From assembly GCA_958352885.1 (NCBI GenBank), contig CATWQI010000006.1, positions 1 through 64,000 of the forward strand: a DNA stretch of 64,000 nt. Direction: 5' to 3'. Below the pieces are notes generated by a model. It did not search any database, was not told the DNA's origin, and was given only the letters and a program-made list of their open reading frames with translations. Source of the DNA: an uncultured Duncaniella sp. (GTDB lineage Bacteria > Bacteroidota > Bacteroidia > Bacteroidales > Muribaculaceae). Positions 43,848 to 51,179 of this stretch are shown in pieces. The position numbers and the translations under genes are program-made. Positions within the stretch are counted from its first letter, which is position 1. The number at the start of each line of letters is the position of its first letter.

Positions 43848-43855
43848 CAAAGTTA
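43848..43855 (-). promoter_or_regulatory. Possible -7 element for the propeller/terminase unit
   Basis: Minus-strand TAACTTTG matches TAnnTTTG and would give a leader of about 22 bases before 43819. No clear -33 TTG is at the proper distance. Confidence 0.4.
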
Positions 43856-43948
43856 ATATGCGGTTGCGGCGAAAAAGGTGTTAATTCGTAAACTTGCCGC
43901 TTGAGTGATACTTTTAAGGCAAAAATAGCTCGTATTTTAGCAAAATGA

Positions 43949-43978
43949 TTGAAAAACCAAAAAAAATCTGTATATTTG
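43949..43978 (+). promoter_or_regulatory. Promoter of the Lrp/AsnC regulator
   Basis: TTG at 43949-43951, a 19-base spacer and TATATTTG at 43971-43978. The leader to the ATG at 44136 would be about 150 bases. Confidence 0.52.
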
Positions 43979-44135
43979 CCAAAAATTATTTTTGACCTTC
44001 GTTTGCGATACTGAGAATAATCATAGTAACAAGGATATTAATCATAATTTTTTTGCTTTGCCGGTTCGAGCTTTTTACTCTCTATAAAATGCTTGGATTC
44101 GGTGCTTTGACCGCACTGTATTAAAAAAATCCACA

Positions 44136-44600
44136 ATGGAAAAAATTGACAATTTAGACCGTAAGATTCTCGAAATCGTCATGAGAAACGCGAGGATTGC
44201 ATCAAAAGATGTCGCACAGGAGTGTGGCGTGTCACGTGCTGCAATCCACCAGCGCATCCAGCGCATGATTGACCTCAATGTCATCACCGGCTCAGGCTAT
44301 ATGGTTGACCCCAAAGTGCTCGGCTACCGCACATGCACCTACATAGGTGTCAATCTGGAACGCGGCGCAATGTACCGTGAGGTCGTGCCCCAGCTCGAAA
44401 AAATTCCCGAAGTGGTGGAGTGTCACTACACCACAGGTCCTTACTCTATGCTAATCAAGCTGTTTGCCCGTGACAATGAGCATCTCATGGAGCTGCTCAA
44501 CGACAAGATTCAGATGATTCCCGGCGTTACCGGAACAGAGACGCTAATCTCTCTTGACCATAGCATAAGCCGCGTGCTTCCTGTCACTTACGATGAATGA
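44136..44600 (+). CDS. Lrp/AsnC family transcriptional regulator
   Basis: A 154-residue regulator. The N-terminal AsnC-type helix-turn-helix is NLDRKILEIVMRNARIASKDVAQECGVSR (split into DNLDRKILEIV and SKDVAQECGVSRAAIHQRI). The C-terminal RAM effector domain is YIGVNLERG, VECHYTTGPYSMLIKLFARD and ITGTET-like GVTGTETLISLD. Members bind amino acids and form octamers. The ligand cannot be read. It precedes the GH2 gene by 49 bases on the same strand, so the two may share a transcript, though a direct link is not established. Confidence 0.92.
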   Translation: MEKIDNLDRKILEIVMRNARIASKDVAQECGVSRAAIHQRIQRMIDLNVITGSGYMVDPKVLGYRTCTYIGVNLERGAMYREVVPQLEKIPEVVECHYTTGPYSMLIKLFARDNEHLMELLNDKIQMIPGVTGTETLISLDHSISRVLPVTYDE

Positions 44601-44649
44601 TAGGGCGAATAAAAGACGATTGTCAACATAAGTAAACTACAAACCTGCC

Positions 44650-47022
44650 ATGAGAAAGATATTTGCCATCGTGGCTCTCGCCACGACCATGACTCTCGCA
44701 GCCGGGGAGCGTGTGAACATTGACAACGGCTGGCGTTTTGCGTTCGGTAGCCCCGACCCGGCAAAGGATTTCGGTGCCGGAACCGAGTATTTCAACTATC
44801 TGACTAAAGCTAATTCTATCCATAACCAGGGACCCTACGCCGTGTCGTTTGCCGACTCGGCATGGGTTTCTGTCAATCTCCCGTTTGACTTTGTGGTCGA
44901 CCTCCCGTTTGCCCGGGAGGCGAGTCACAGCCACGGCTACAAGACGGTGGGTTATAAATACCCTGACACGTCAGTGGGCTGGTACCGCAAGGTGCTCCCG
45001 ATAGAGCGTGCCGACACCACCGACCGTGTATTCATCACTTTCGACGGTATCTTCCGTGACAGCCGTGTGTGGTTCAACGGTTTCTATCTCGGAGGCGAGC
45101 CGAGCGGATATACCCAGCAGCGTTACGATGTGACCCCCTATGTCAACTGGGGCGGTGACAATCTGCTGGCTGTCAGGTCAGATGCCACGTTCGAGGAAGG
45201 ATGGTTCTACGAGGGGGGCGGCATATACCGCCACGCCTGGATGGAGCGCTATCCCTCCACGCATATCGTGCCTAATTCGGTGGCGGTGGTCTATCGACCC
45301 TCTGCGGGAGCCGATGCTGTCGATGTCAGCGGCGAGCTGATTGCGAGTCTCCCTGCCGCGGCAGGTTCCCCCGGCGTGACCGTGGAAGCCCGTCTGCGTG
45401 ATGCCGACGGCAATGTGGTGGCTCATGGCGCAGCCTCCCCCGGAGAGCTCGCCCCAGCCGTTCCGGCTAAATGGAATATGAGCCTGTCAGCACCCTCGCA
45501 GCTCCGCCGCTGGGATGTGGACGACCCTTATATGTACACCGTGGAGATAGCTGCCAGCGCGCCGGGTGTGAAGGCTGACACGCTCCGTGTCCCCACCGGC
45601 TTCAGAACAGTCGTGTTTGATGCCGACCGTGGGCTGCTGCTTAATGGCAAATCCGTGAAGCTCAAGGGTGTGAACATGCACCAGGACCATGCCAGCGTGG
45701 GTGCCGGAATCCCCGACGGTCTGAATGTCTACCGCCTCAAGGAGCTTAAGAAATATGGCGTGAACGCTTACCGTGCATCGCACAACCCCATGACGCCCGA
45801 GGTGCTTGCCGCCTGCGATTCCCTCGGCATACTGGTGATTGAGGAGGCGCGTCTGCTCGGCACCAATGACTACCATACGGGGCAGCTGCGACGTATGATT
45901 GACCGTGACCGCAACCACCCCTCCGTCATTCTGTGGAGCGTCGGAAACGAGGAATGGGGCGTGGAATGGAATGGCAAGAGCGAGAAAATAGTGCGTGAGC
46001 TCAATGACCTGGTGCAGCATCTCGACCCGACACGGGAGATGACTGTGGCGACAAGCGGCGGTCCGAACGTGGTGGTCAACGCCGATGTGGCGGGCTATAA
46101 CTATATCATGCAGAATCCCGTGGACGACCATCGCCGTAATTATCCGGCACGCAAGGCGCTCGGCTCGGAAGAGACCTCGGGATGCGGAACACGGGGTGTA
46201 TACTTCGACGATGCGGCAAACGGTCGCATGGCGTCGCTCAACCGTACACCCGACCCTGCCGACAGCTGTCTCAACCGCATAGAGCGGGGCTGGAAATTCT
46301 ATGACGAGCGTCCATGGCTCGCAGGGCTGTTCTACTGGACCGGTTTCGATTACCGTGGCGAGCCTAATCCGCTCCAATACCCTGCCACAGGTTCTGAATT
46401 CGGCATATTGGACTATTGCGGATTCCCCAAGGACGAGGCGTACTACCTCAAGTCATGGTGGACCGACGAACCGGTGCTGCACATACTTCCCCACTGGAAT
46501 CTGGAGGGGCACGAAGGGGAACAAATTCCCGTGTGGGTCTATTCCAACATGGACGAGGTGGAGCTTGTGGTCAACGGCAAGAACCTCGGACGCAAGGCAA
46601 TGCCCAAGAACGGACATCTCGAATGGCAGGCTACCTATAAGCCCGGCAAGGTGGAGGCACGGGGCTATAAGAATGGGAAGCGTGTCATGACTTCGGTGGT
46701 GGAGACCGCCGGAAAGGCGGAGAAGATTGAGAGCGAGGCTGTCACTATGGCTGACGGCACTACTGTAATCAATGTCACCCTCCTGGACGGCAAGGGCCGT
46801 TTCGCTCCCACAGCGTCCGATCCTGTCACAATAACTCTCCCTGCTTCTGCCGCATCGCTGTTGGGTGCCGGCAACGGTGACCCGGCATTCCTTATCCCTG
46901 AGCGTCCGGCGCCTGGAAGTGCCGCAGGAGAGGGTGAGACACGGTTTACCATCCCGGCGTTCAACGGTCGTGCCCAGTTTATCATCCGTGGCACGGACTA
47001 TCAATTGTCTATGGGTGATTGA
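44650..47022 (+). CDS. Glycoside hydrolase family 2 protein (beta-galactosidase type)
   Basis: A secreted glycosidase of 790 residues. The signal peptide runs to about residue 19 (MTLAAGE). The GH2 sugar-binding domain comes next, with DSAWVSVNLPFDF and TDRVFITFDGIFRDSRVWFNG, then the Ig-like middle domain and the TIM barrel starting at LNGKSVKLKGVNMHQDH. Catalytic residues are the acid/base E434 in WSVGNEEWG and the probable nucleophile E508 in LGSEETSG. After the barrel there is a DUF4982-like beta domain (HWNLEGHEGEQIPVWVYSNM) and a C-terminal Ig-like domain. This build is common in Bacteroidales periplasmic beta-galactosidases; specificity is unproven. The stop overlaps the end of the opposite-strand lipoprotein gene by 22 bases. 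Confidence 0.92.
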   Translation: MRKIFAIVALATTMTLAAGERVNIDNGWRFAFGSPDPAKDFGAGTEYFNYLTKANSIHNQGPYAVSFADSAWVSVNLPFDFVVDLPFAREASHSHGYKTVGYKYPDTSVGWYRKVLPIERADTTDRVFITFDGIFRDSRVWFNGFYLGGEPSGYTQQRYDVTPYVNWGGDNLLAVRSDATFEEGWFYEGGGIYRHAWMERYPSTHIVPNSVAVVYRPSAGADAVDVSGELIASLPAAAGSPGVTVEARLRDADGNVVAHGAASPGELAPAVPAKWNMSLSAPSQLRRWDVDDPYMYTVEIAASAPGVKADTLRVPTGFRTVVFDADRGLLLNGKSVKLKGVNMHQDHASVGAGIPDGLNVYRLKELKKYGVNAYRASHNPMTPEVLAACDSLGILVIEEARLLGTNDYHTGQLRRMIDRDRNHPSVILWSVGNEEWGVEWNGKSEKIVRELNDLVQHLDPTREMTVATSGGPNVVVNADVAGYNYIMQNPVDDHRRNYPARKALGSEETSGCGTRGVYFDDAANGRMASLNRTPDPADSCLNRIERGWKFYDERPWLAGLFYWTGFDYRGEPNPLQYPATGSEFGILDYCGFPKDEAYYLKSWWTDEPVLHILPHWNLEGHEGEQIPVWVYSNMDEVELVVNGKNLGRKAMPKNGHLEWQATYKPGKVEARGYKNGKRVMTSVVETAGKAEKIESEAVTMADGTTVINVTLLDGKGRFAPTASDPVTITLPASAASLLGAGNGDPAFLIPERPAPGSAAGEGETRFTIPAFNGRAQFIIRGTDYQLSMGD

Positions 47023-48389
47023 TATGCCCCTATCGAGGGCTTGGTGCCGCGTTCGGTGCCATACATGTCTGCATGAGCTTCCCCTGACGAGTACTGCGGA
47101 TCGGCTGCGCCGATTGCAGGAGAGCCGGGGAGCAGGCGGTAATCGAATATGTATTCCTCCCTCACTGTTGCAAACATAGGGTCGCTGTCCCACAGTGTGT
47201 TAATGAAAATCGAGTCATCGGTGCCGCTGCTTTTCATCAGGCAGTTGCGGAACTGCAGGTCTGTATTGCCGTCACTGTTCCTCAGCTCGATGTCCCTACC
47301 CGCCCCGAAGAAAATGCAGTTGAAAAAGGCGAACTTCTGTACCACCGGTCCGATGTTTATATAGGCTGCCGGGGCGACAGGGGCGGCAAACAGATAGTAA
47401 TTGGCAAAAGTGCAGTGGGTGGCTGTGAGCGAGCCGCCGTTAGCCATCAGCGGAGTCGAGCCGGCGTCCGCAACCTCGCACCCTGTAAGTTCCAGTTGCG
47501 CTCCTTCGCTCTTCAGCGCATGGCCTGCGGAGTTGCGCAGACGGCAGTTCACAAACTTCACCGCCGCATACATGTCGGCTGTCACGCCGTTGTCGGTATT
47601 GCTTACCGTGGTGTGGCTCAGTCGGTTCCCCCTGCTGCCGGAGTCAAATCTCACCCCGTCCCATTGCGAAGCCATGAGGCTGAAGGATATGTCACCTACC
47701 ACATTCCCGAGCCTGTCGCCGGTCAGAGTGACCGGCTGCTGAGGTGTGCCCTCCGTGACGAGGCTCCCTTTCACCCGCATGTACGCCTTGTCGTGAAACA
47801 GGAGTGTTGCGCCTGCCGGGAGCGTGAGCGTGGCGCCCTTAGACACCACGAGCGAGTCAAACACTTGATATGGGTAAGCGGTGTCCCAGACGGCATCGGC
47901 CGTGACAGTTTCCCCGCGCAAACGCACCACATCCCGGCAGTCGGCGCTCACTGTCACCGATGTGGTGACGCCGTTGTTATCAAAATCAATGTAATCCACC
48001 AGTTCGGCTATGCCGGGATGGCGGTTTTCGGGGGGTGTGACATTGAGCAGCACGTAAATCGAATCATTGGAACGAATCTCCACGTCACGGAACTCGGTCC
48101 CCGAGGCTCCGTCGACATTCAGCCTGAAAGCCCCTGAACCGCTGCGCAGTGATATGCGGCTTATAAGCAGTGACTTGCTGTGGCGGTTGTACACCATGAG
48201 CCGGGTGGTGCGGGAGGTCTCCCCCGTGAACACCGTCCCTATGCTGACCGTCCCGGAGGAAAACACCGGCTGTGCGGAGGGGGAGGTCTCCACTCCGTCC
48301 TCTATGCACCCCGACAGCATCAGCGCAGCTAATGCCGGCAGTATCCCGGAAATACCCCTCAGGAGGGATATAGCTCTGTTTCTTAGCAT
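47001..48389 (-). CDS. Lipoprotein with right-handed beta-helix repeats
   Basis: A lipoprotein of about 462 residues. The signal peptide ends in the lipobox LMLSGC (Cys28 from ATG 48389), and acidic residues follow (CIEDG), suggesting possible surface export. The N-terminal third is Ig-like (TVSIGTVFTGETSRTTRLMVYNRH). The rest (about 190-440) is a beta-helix with strands such as GDISFSLMASQWDGVRFDSGS, GVTADMYAAVKFVNCRLRN, and ALKSEGAQLELTGCEV. The end, LLPGSPAIGAADPQYSSG, is typical of this protein class. In-frame starts at 48407 and 48428 would overlap the upstream gene. 48389 gives the cleanest signal peptide. Ligand or role is unknown. Confidence 0.78.
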   Translation of the reverse strand: MLRNRAISLLRGISGILPALAALMLSGCIEDGVETSPSAQPVFSSGTVSIGTVFTGETSRTTRLMVYNRHSKSLLISRISLRSGSGAFRLNVDGASGTEFRDVEIRSNDSIYVLLNVTPPENRHPGIAELVDYIDFDNNGVTTSVTVSADCRDVVRLRGETVTADAVWDTAYPYQVFDSLVVSKGATLTLPAGATLLFHDKAYMRVKGSLVTEGTPQQPVTLTGDRLGNVVGDISFSLMASQWDGVRFDSGSRGNRLSHTTVSNTDNGVTADMYAAVKFVNCRLRNSAGHALKSEGAQLELTGCEVADAGSTPLMANGGSLTATHCTFANYYLFAAPVAPAAYINIGPVVQKFAFFNCIFFGAGRDIELRNSDGNTDLQFRNCLMKSSGTDDSIFINTLWDSDPMFATVREEYIFDYRLLPGSPAIGAADPQYSSGEAHADMYGTERGTKPSIGAYQSPIDN

Positions 48390-48396
48390 ATTCGCC

Positions 48397-49716
48397 TTAT
48401 CTGACATCAATTCTCTCAGGTTTCTCAAACTTGTCGGTGGCGTTGCCGTTATCCTTCCGTTTCAGCGGAACTGTCTGTCTCTTCACCCTGTCGTCAGGTG
48501 CCCTCTGAAGAGTCCCCTGCGGAGCCGGCGTTACCCCTTTGGGGGCGGGCTTATGCTCCGGAGCCGCAGCAGACCGGCTGTCGGCTGTTTCTCCGGAGTT
48601 GGCTTTCTTGGCGTTGGCTTCCTTGGTGTCGGCTTCCTTGGTGTCGGCGTCAGCGTCGGTGTCGGGCTGTGAGATGTCAGCCTTTCCGAGCCTGTTTCTC
48701 AGAGTGTCGGTGGCTGCCTTCACAGAGCTTCCACGGTAGAGCTGCTTTCCGGTGCTGTCGGTCACGATGAAAAACGGGGTCGAGGGCACCGCAAGACTCC
48801 TGATTTGAGGCGATGCGCTCCCTCCGGGAGCCCAAGCCTGGAGCCATTCGGCGCTGTCGCCCTTTATGGCGAGCCTCCATGACGAACTGTCGTTCTGGAG
48901 CGAAATCTCCAGACCCTCAAACCGTTTGCTCTTCGGGAAATCCTTTTTCAGCTCCCTCAGGCGGTTGGTTATGGTGTCGCTCTTGCGCTCGTAAGTGAAT
49001 GCGAGGAGCGAATAGGAGTGAAACGAGGGGACAAACCTCACGGTGGTGTCTCGTCCGCTCACTGTGTCGCGTCCCTGGCGCAGTGTGATGGGGCGCACAT
49101 CGCCACGTGCGTTGGTGGAAACCTGTTCGCCCACCATGGCGGCAAATCCCTTGATAAGTGAGGAGGGGCGAGCTTCAGGCGCAAGCCGGTTGATGAGCGA
49201 GTCGGCGAGCAGTTCGTTGCCCCTGGCTCTCAGCAGACGGGTGAGTATCAGAGTCGAGCTTATCTTGTCGGGACGTGCGCTAATCTCCTTGCTTATCAGA
49301 GCGTTGATTCCCGCCTCGTCACGGCTGGCGAGCAGTTCGGCGTTCTCGCTCACGAATTTGTTATACTGTTCGGACGCCTCGTTCCCCTTCACCTTGATCG
49401 ATGCGGGATTGTCGAGTTCCATCTTCACCTCCAGTTCATCGCCGTTTTGCGCCACGCAGGTGAACAGCAGCTGATTGTCGAGAGTGAACACCTCCACCAC
49501 GGTCAGGTCGGGGGAGGAGCCGCGCAGCGACACCTTGTCGTCCACCGGATGGAAAGCCGCCTTGCGCAGACCGCGGTTGAAATATACCATCTCGACACCG
49601 CGCTCACCGATACCCTTGATTTCGCAGTTGATTATAAATTCCTCGTCGTTTCCGCAGGAGGATGTCAGTACCCCTGCGAGCACGCATATAAGCAATGTAT
49701 TGATAAAATTTTTCAT
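48397..49716 (-). CDS. DUF4369-like lipoprotein with degenerate thioredoxin-like domain
   Basis: A lipoprotein of 439 residues. The lipobox is LTSSC with Cys21, followed by GNDEE, an acidic stretch of the sort that marks surface lipoproteins in this phylum. The N-terminal domain (IINCEIKGIGERGVEMVYFN) looks like DUF4369. A helical linker follows, then a thioredoxin-like end (VPSTPFFIVTDSTGKQLYRG) but no CxxC pair, so redox activity is doubtful. The last 90 residues are disordered, with Asp/Ala/Lys/Glu repeats (DADADTKEADTKEANAK) and a basic tail. ATG at 49716 is abutted by an 11-base tandem repeat and the MITE. Confidence 0.72.
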   Translation of the reverse strand: MKNFINTLLICVLAGVLTSSCGNDEEFIINCEIKGIGERGVEMVYFNRGLRKAAFHPVDDKVSLRGSSPDLTVVEVFTLDNQLLFTCVAQNGDELEVKMELDNPASIKVKGNEASEQYNKFVSENAELLASRDEAGINALISKEISARPDKISSTLILTRLLRARGNELLADSLINRLAPEARPSSLIKGFAAMVGEQVSTNARGDVRPITLRQGRDTVSGRDTTVRFVPSFHSYSLLAFTYERKSDTITNRLRELKKDFPKSKRFEGLEISLQNDSSSWRLAIKGDSAEWLQAWAPGGSASPQIRSLAVPSTPFFIVTDSTGKQLYRGSSVKAATDTLRNRLGKADISQPDTDADADTKEADTKEANAKKANSGETADSRSAAAPEHKPAPKGVTPAPQGTLQRAPDDRVKRQTVPLKRKDNGNATDKFEKPERIDVR

Positions 49717-49737
49717 AAGTAACTCTTAAGTAACTCT
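49716..49737. repeat. 11-base tandem duplication at the MITE edge
   Basis: TAAGTAACTCT occurs twice in direct tandem (49716-49726 and 49727-49737). The second copy is the left end of the MITE (TA plus terminal repeat). The first touches the start codon of the lipoprotein gene. The second MITE copy at 57104 has no such extra unit. It may be a footprint of an earlier insertion or excision. Confidence 0.75.
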
Positions 49738-49924
49738 TCAAAATTAAACGATATAATGGATATAAGTAACTCCTATGGATGATCTTTTATACTCTCTGCG
49801 ATTTTATTCCGGTCAGAATCAAGTTCTTCATCGGTCGTTTATATCTATAAACTCCCTCTTCAGTCCTCGATTCCGCCTCTGAATAAATCCCGCATATAGT
49901 ATAAATTAATTTTTCAGAGTTACT
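49729..49924. mobile_element. MITE copy 1 (196 bases, TA target duplication)
   Basis: The element has terminal inverted repeats. Left end AGTAACTCTTCAAAATTAA and right end, read in reverse, AGTAACTCTGAAAAATTAA differ at two positions. It is flanked on both sides by TA (49727-49728 and 49925-49926), as expected for IS630/Tc1-like transposition. An internal copy of the end motif, TAAGTAACTCC, lies at 49763-49773. No protein is encoded. Including the TA flanks, 200 bases match copy 2 at 57104-57303 with two mismatches (49761 and 49801). It lies between the -7 element at 49934 and the start codon at 49716, so it forms the 5' leader of the lipoprotein gene. Confidence 0.85.
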
Positions 49925-49933
49925 TATATGCCA

Positions 49934-49971
49934 CAAAGGTACATAAAAATCCTGCTTTTTGTGTACCTTTG
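49934..49971. promoter_or_regulatory. Palindromic pair of divergent -7 elements
   Basis: CAAAGGTACA (49934-49943) and TGTACCTTTG (49962-49971) are perfect inverted repeats. Each contains TACCTTTG, a TAnnTTTG match, one on each strand. The right one would serve the phospholipase gene (start near 49978). The left one would serve the lipoprotein operon, with a transcript running through the MITE. No clear -33 TTG was found for either. Confidence 0.5.
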
Positions 49972-50003
49972 CAAGGTAATTAGTCCAACATTCCCCTCAC
50001 ATT

Positions 50004-50852
50004 ATGCGATTCATTCTCAAAATCATCACCGTGACCCTGTTGCTTGTAGCCGCCGCTGCCACCCCGTGTGCTGCGCAGATAGTCAGCATCCAGGATGAGC
50101 AGGTGAATACCGACAGTATACGCCGTGCCTTTGACGATGGTCCTTATTTCGGTCTGTATAAGGACAATTACTTCATATTCGGCTGTCCGGTGGGGGAGGG
50201 GATAACCCGCAAGAATACCAATATAAAATTTCAGATATCAATAGCCCAGAGGCTTACACGCTCCACGCTCCCCCTGGGGACCTACCTGTTCCTGTTCTAT
50301 TCGCAGAAGTGTTTCTGGAACGTTCTGGAAAATTCCATGCCTATGACCGACCTTAATTTCAATCCGGGAATCGGTCTGACCAAACCGCTGTTTGTCAAGG
50401 ACCGGTTTGTGGGTAAAATCAATCTCATAGCCGAGCATGAGTCCAACGGTCGTGACGGTGCAGCCTCCCGTTCATGGAACCGTATCAGCCTGGGAGGCAG
50501 CATAATGATTGACCCGCAGATAGTGGTCCACGGCAAGTTCTGGATTCCAATTGTCGACGGGGAGGAGAACCGGGATATACTCAACTATTGCGGCATATAC
50601 CAGATGGGTACCAGTTTCACCTCGCAGAACGGTCGTTTCGGCTGTGCGGTCACACTGGTGAAGCGCAAGGGGTGGAGGCTCAATTACAATACCGTAGTGG
50701 AGCTGAATTACAGGATATTTCCGCGTGACAACCAGTTCCTGTTCCTGCAGTACTACAATGGATATGGGGAGGGGCTTCTCGCATATAAGGAGCATCATTC
50801 CATGCTCCGTGTCGGCATTGTTATCAAGCCGAAACTGTTCAGCGACTACTAA
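50004..50852 (+). CDS. pldA: Outer membrane phospholipase A
   Basis: A 282-residue outer-membrane beta-barrel enzyme of the OMPLA family, which hydrolyses acyl chains of phospholipids that reach the outer leaflet. The signal peptide ends TPCAAQ. The catalytic block EHESNGRDGAASRSWNR aligns with the known H142, S144 and N156 of E. coli: here H145, S147 and N159. The C-terminal strand FLQYYNGYGEGLLAYKEH also matches the family. Strong conservation of the triad suggests activity; calcium-dependent dimerisation is a family property not visible here. It precedes the two LruC genes on the same strand. Confidence 0.9.
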   Translation: MRFILKIITVTLLLVAAAATPCAAQIVSIQDEQVNTDSIRRAFDDGPYFGLYKDNYFIFGCPVGEGITRKNTNIKFQISIAQRLTRSTLPLGTYLFLFYSQKCFWNVLENSMPMTDLNFNPGIGLTKPLFVKDRFVGKINLIAEHESNGRDGAASRSWNRISLGGSIMIDPQIVVHGKFWIPIVDGEENRDILNYCGIYQMGTSFTSQNGRFGCAVTLVKRKGWRLNYNTVVELNYRIFPRDNQFLFLQYYNGYGEGLLAYKEHHSMLRVGIVIKPKLFSDY

Positions 50853-50867
50853 CAGCGCTATTTGTTG

Positions 50868-50909
50868 ACAGTCCACTTATTGTGATAAACAGTTCACTTA
50901 TTGTGATAA
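50868..50909 (+). repeat. 21-base tandem repeat, two units
   Basis: Two adjacent 21-base units (50868-50888 and 50889-50909) share ACAGT.CACTTATTGTGATA and differ at a single base (C or T at unit position 6). It begins 15 bases after the phospholipase stop. Its function is unknown. Confidence 0.8.
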
Positions 50910-51026
50910 TAGGTGACTGCCTATTCATCAATGGTCGGTCCGGTAGAGGGGAATGTTCAGCGAAAACAGCGTATATGAAGATTAGATTTGTCCGGTAATG
51001 ACTTCTATTGTTAACGGAGGTTAAAT

Positions 51027-51060
51027 TTTGTCCAAAAAATTTAGAGAAGCATTAATTTTG
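51027..51060 (+). promoter_or_regulatory. Possible promoter of the first LruC gene
   Basis: TTTG at 51027-51030, a 22-base spacer and TAATTTTG at 51053-51060. The spacing is slightly long. The leader to 51180 would be about 113 bases and contains the TACTGC hairpin. Confidence 0.45.
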
Positions 51061-51179
51061 CAGTGTAAAAAAGTACTGCTCCCTTACGGCAGTATTCTCC
51101 TAATCAACAATACATATATTTATATCATCTTTTCACGAGTTACATTCCTGACTCCTAACATTATCACTACCCATTCATT

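Larger units (their letters stand above)
43820..44135. other. Intergenic region between propeller-like gene and Lrp regulator
   Basis: A 316-base divergent control region with no supported gene. It holds the minus-strand -7 candidate (43848-43855) for the propeller/terminase unit and the plus-strand promoter (43949-43978) of the Lrp/AsnC gene. The leader of the latter, about 150 bases, has no clear hairpin. Confidence 0.6.
50853..51179. other. Intergenic region before the first LruC gene
   Basis: A 327-base stretch with no supported gene. It has a 21-base tandem repeat at 50868-50909, a promoter candidate at 51027-51060, and a small leader hairpin (TACTGC 51074-51079 with GCAGTA 51089-51094). 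No strong terminator for pldA is visible. Confidence 0.6.

Noticed and set aside
45487..46377. Minus-strand frame of 296 residues within the GH2 gene
   Set aside because: Antisense shadow of a glycosidase with intact catalytic motifs.
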